64,000 nucleotides of DNA from Candidatus Brocadia sapporoensis (GTDB taxonomy: Bacteria > Planctomycetota > Brocadiia > Brocadiales > Brocadiaceae): positions 1 to 64,000 of the forward strand of contig NZ_MJUW02000086.1 in NCBI RefSeq assembly GCF_001753675.2, given 5' to 3'. The notes under the pieces are model-generated. The model made no database searches and had not been told where the DNA came from. It saw only the letters and a list, made by a program, of their open reading frames with translations. A program made the position numbers and the translations under genes. Every line of letters begins with the position of its first letter. Position 1 is the first letter of the stretch. This document shows, in pieces, positions 61,895 through 64,000 of the stretch.

Positions 61895-63259
61895 ATGGAA
61901 TTGCAGTGGACGAAGATATTTCTTCCCGAAATAAAAGAACTTATCGAAACCAAGGATTTCAAAGGATTGCGTGATTTTCTTCGGGAGCGCCATCCCGCTG
62001 ATATTGTGGATATCCTCCGTGAGCTTGATCCTACGGAGCGTGTCATGGGATTCAGACTACTTGACAAACGTAAAATATCCGAAGTCTTTGCCCTTGTTGA
62101 ACCGATGGAACAGGAAGAACTTCTTAAACGGTTTACTGAGCAGCATGCAAAAGAAATTTTGGTGCAGATGCAGCCGGACGATCGGACACAACTCTTTGAT
62201 GAATTACCGGCCCATGTGGTCGAAAAACTCCTGAAACTCCTCCCTCCGGCAGAACGCAAGGAAGCCAACGAACTTCTGAATTATCCTCATAACTCTTCTG
62301 GCCGTATCATGACCCCGGAATATGTAGATCTTCAAATGGGTATGACTGTAGCAGAAGCATTGGAACACATACGCAAAACTGGCCCAAACAGAGAAACGAT
62401 TTATATTTGTTATATCGTTGATGAGACAAAAAAGCTTCGTGGTGTTGCCTCTTTGAAGAATATTATTCTTGCCAGCCCTGACCAGTTTATTAAAGACATT
62501 ATGAATGAAAACGTCTTTTACGTTCATACTACCGATGATCAGGAAAAGGCAGTTCAGGTAGTTCAAAAGTATGATATTCTGGCAGTTCCCGTAGTGGATA
62601 ATGAAGACAGACTCGTCGGTATCGTTACCGTAGATGACGTGTTGGACGTTGTACAGGAAGAGGTAACAGAGGATTTTCAGAGGATGGCCGGTATTCACAC
62701 TACGGAAGAAGAATATTTTCGGGTGGGCTTTTCAAAACGAATCATCAACCGGGTTTCATGGCTTGTTATCCTGGTAATTGCCGCAACTATTTCACAAACC
62801 ATTCTAAAAAGTTATTCCGGAGTCCTCAGCTCCGTGATTGCACTCGCTTATTTTATTCCCATGCTTACGGGAACCGGGGGCAATACAGGGTCGCAGTCTT
62901 CTACCTTAATAATTCGTGCTTTGGCTACGGGAGAAATTAAATCGAAAGAATGGTGGAAGATTTTATTGTGTGAATTTAAGGTTGGCGTTTCGCTGGGGCT
63001 TATCATGGGTATTATTGCCTTTATCATTGCCGCACTATCATTGGGAAAAATAACAGTAGCTGCAATCGTGAGCGTTTCCTTGTGTATCGTAGTGAGTGTT
63101 GGCAATATTGTTGGCCTTGCGATACCTCTATTCTTCAGATTTATAAAACTGGACCCTGCCTTTGTATCTGCCCCGCTTATTGCTACACTTTTGGATGCTA
63201 CTGGTTTAGTGATTTATTTTGAGATTGCCAGAAGAACGCTCTCTAAGTCTGCCTCTTAA
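61895..63259 (+). CDS. mgtE: Magnesium transporter MgtE
   Basis: A 454-residue inner-membrane Mg2+ channel. The order is an N-terminal superhelical domain (about 5-130; RERHPADIVDILRELDP, MTPEY at about 140), a CBS pair (about 145-260) that gates by Mg2+, and five transmembrane helices in the last 190 residues, including ALAYFIPMLTGTGGNTGSQSS. It is adjacent to the DUF362 gene and likely in the same transcript, perhaps by chance. Confidence 0.95.
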   Translation: MELQWTKIFLPEIKELIETKDFKGLRDFLRERHPADIVDILRELDPTERVMGFRLLDKRKISEVFALVEPMEQEELLKRFTEQHAKEILVQMQPDDRTQLFDELPAHVVEKLLKLLPPAERKEANELLNYPHNSSGRIMTPEYVDLQMGMTVAEALEHIRKTGPNRETIYICYIVDETKKLRGVASLKNIILASPDQFIKDIMNENVFYVHTTDDQEKAVQVVQKYDILAVPVVDNEDRLVGIVTVDDVLDVVQEEVTEDFQRMAGIHTTEEEYFRVGFSKRIINRVSWLVILVIAATISQTILKSYSGVLSSVIALAYFIPMLTGTGGNTGSQSSTLIIRALATGEIKSKEWWKILLCEFKVGVSLGLIMGIIAFIIAALSLGKITVAAIVSVSLCIVVSVGNIVGLAIPLFFRFIKLDPAFVSAPLIATLLDATGLVIYFEIARRTLSKSAS

Positions 63260-63368
63260 AACAAGCGATATACTATATATCCTTTTTTAATGATAACACA
63301 AATGGAGGAGCATCGGCAAATCTCATGAAAGTGGCTGTTTCTACGAGAGTAAGATAGGACATATTAAC

Positions 63369-63397
63369 TTGACATTTTTCAGGTGGAATGGTATCCT
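63369..63397 (+). promoter_or_regulatory. Probable promoter before the 63.5-kb gene
   Basis: TTGACA (63369-63374) and TATCCT (63392-63397), with 17 nt between, precede the CATAACGCAGC repeat and the small gene at 63556. Confidence 0.5.
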
Positions 63398-63414
63398 TTT
63401 CTAGCAAGGTAATT

Positions 63415-63516
63415 CATAACGCAGCATAGCCGCAACCAAATCTCCCTATAAAAGAGAGGACGAAGTGGGGAGTAAAATACTTGCGAAAAAAGAAAGATTT
63501 TACGCGATAATACGAT
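63415..63516. repeat. CATAACGCAGC repeat, uninterrupted copy
   Basis: CATAACGCAGCATAGCCGCA to AGATTTTACGCGATAATACG. It matches the two flanks of the 38-kb copy but lacks the REP insert. It ends just before the ATG-containing segment of the next gene. Confidence 0.7.
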
Positions 63517-63555
63517 AACATGCAATATTCTATACTGGCGGAAAGGAGTGATGAT

Positions 63556-63837
63556 TTGAATAATCAGAATAAATCATGCAAGGATAATGCAATTCTTTAC
63601 GGTCTCGCCTTTGACAACAAGGACAATCATAAAAGAATTACAACCGGTGAAGATTTTTACATTGTGGGCGGTTCTGCAGAAACTCATGATACTCTTGTTG
63701 AAAAGGTATTGGAATTCAGTGAGACGGTAAAAAAATATGGTAAAAAATTGAATGATCTTTCTGAATCTGAATTTCATACGATTGCAAAAGAAGTTTCCTC
63801 AAAAAACGAAAAAATGTATTGGTTATTTCACATCTGA
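63556..63837 (+). CDS. Unknown small protein, 93 residues
   Basis: A TTG start at 63556 with AAAGGAGTG 6 nt upstream is preferred; an ATG at 63520 in the same frame gives 105 residues. The protein is charged (KDNAILYGLAFDNKDNHK, EKVLEFSETVKKYGKKL), has no membrane segment, and has an aromatic C-terminus. No family recognised. Confidence 0.6.
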   Translation: MNNQNKSCKDNAILYGLAFDNKDNHKRITTGEDFYIVGGSAETHDTLVEKVLEFSETVKKYGKKLNDLSESEFHTIAKEVSSKNEKMYWLFHI

Positions 63838-63848
63838 TTTAAAAATAA

Positions 63849-64000
63849 ATGAAAAAATTTTGTTTTACTACCTTGCTATTTTTGAACCTCGTCTACACCG
63901 TTGATAATTACGGTGCTGATGAGTTTGGCGACTTTGATGTGCACTATCAGATGGGAAATGAATACAATGACCGTGGGCTGGTTGATTTAGCGATTACAGA
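63849..64000 (+). CDS. Secreted protein, cut by the window end
   Basis: The frame starts ATG 63849 (MKKFCFTTLLFLNLVYTVDN), a clear signal peptide, and continues as GADEFGDFDVHYQMGNEYNDRGLVDLAIT to the window edge without stop. The YQMGNEYNDRGLVDLAI stretch resembles the start of a TPR repeat. Only the first 50 residues are visible. Confidence 0.6.
   Translation, partial: MKKFCFTTLLFLNLVYTVDNYGADEFGDFDVHYQMGNEYNDRGLVDLAIT

Noticed and set aside
1-64000. CRISPR arrays, rRNA and tRNA genes
   Set aside because: No regularly spaced repeats, no 16S/23S/5S motifs and no cloverleaf sequences were recognised by eye on either strand.

Overview
The window looks like a chromosomal segment of a Gram-negative planctomycete, most likely an anammox bacterium (Brocadiales). 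This is inferred from the gene mix, not from a marker gene. The mix includes a complete outer-membrane lipid transport set (mlaEFDCA), LPS heptosyltransferase and LPS-core kinase genes, Lrp-like siroheme decarboxylases for haem made by the siroheme route, twin cobalamin-type radical SAM proteins, and AT-rich DNA full of small palindromic repeats. No rRNA or tRNA gene and no CRISPR array was found.

Layout. 0-2.5 kb: an integron-type tyrosine integrase and an MBL-fold hydrolase. 2.5-10.1 kb: envelope and lipid genes (polyprenyl diphosphate synthase, heptosyltransferase, LPS kinase, plsY, mla operon on the minus strand). 10.1-11.8 kb: a gene-poor stretch holding a MITE-like element with target duplication and the decayed 3' end of a group II intron. 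11.8-15.6 kb: mazG, an ADP-forming acyl-CoA synthetase beta subunit, hflX. 15.7-23.2 kb, minus strand: a secreted glycoside hydrolase, a U32 peptidase-like protein, then nucleotidyltransferase-TPM-LemA plus a 57-residue cysteine-rich protein coupled to lemA. 24-27.8 kb: an operon with a consensus promoter and hairpin leader, encoding a PCP_red/siroheme/ferredoxin fusion protein, two siroheme decarboxylase subunits and an MsbA-like exporter. 28.5-37.8 kb: an alpha-glucan/trehalose cluster (treS-maltokinase, glgB, GH57, malQ). 38-43.7 kb: CBS protein and ion transporter, an unknown membrane protein, TPR protein, cNMP-HDOD regulator. 44-50.3 kb: rpsO, pnp, cspA, a two-component pair of NtrC type, peroxiredoxin. 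50.6-52.8 kb: a GAF/PAS/GGDEF protein.

53.3-63.3 kb holds two paralogous B12-type radical SAM genes. They are separated by about 4 kb of foreign-looking DNA: a PLD-like protein with zinc ribbons, a GC-rich membrane Mrr-like nuclease whose stop codon lies in an attC-like inverted repeat, and a decayed restriction-modification system (HNH nuclease and methyltransferase remnants). A DUF362 iron-sulfur protein and mgtE follow the second copy. The window ends inside a secreted protein gene.

The intergenic DNA carries several families of short palindromic repeats. One family (a REP with TTCGAC/GTCGAA ends) sits inside two unrelated repeats, for which unoccupied copies also exist in the window. Functions are from reading motifs by eye; no database search was run.
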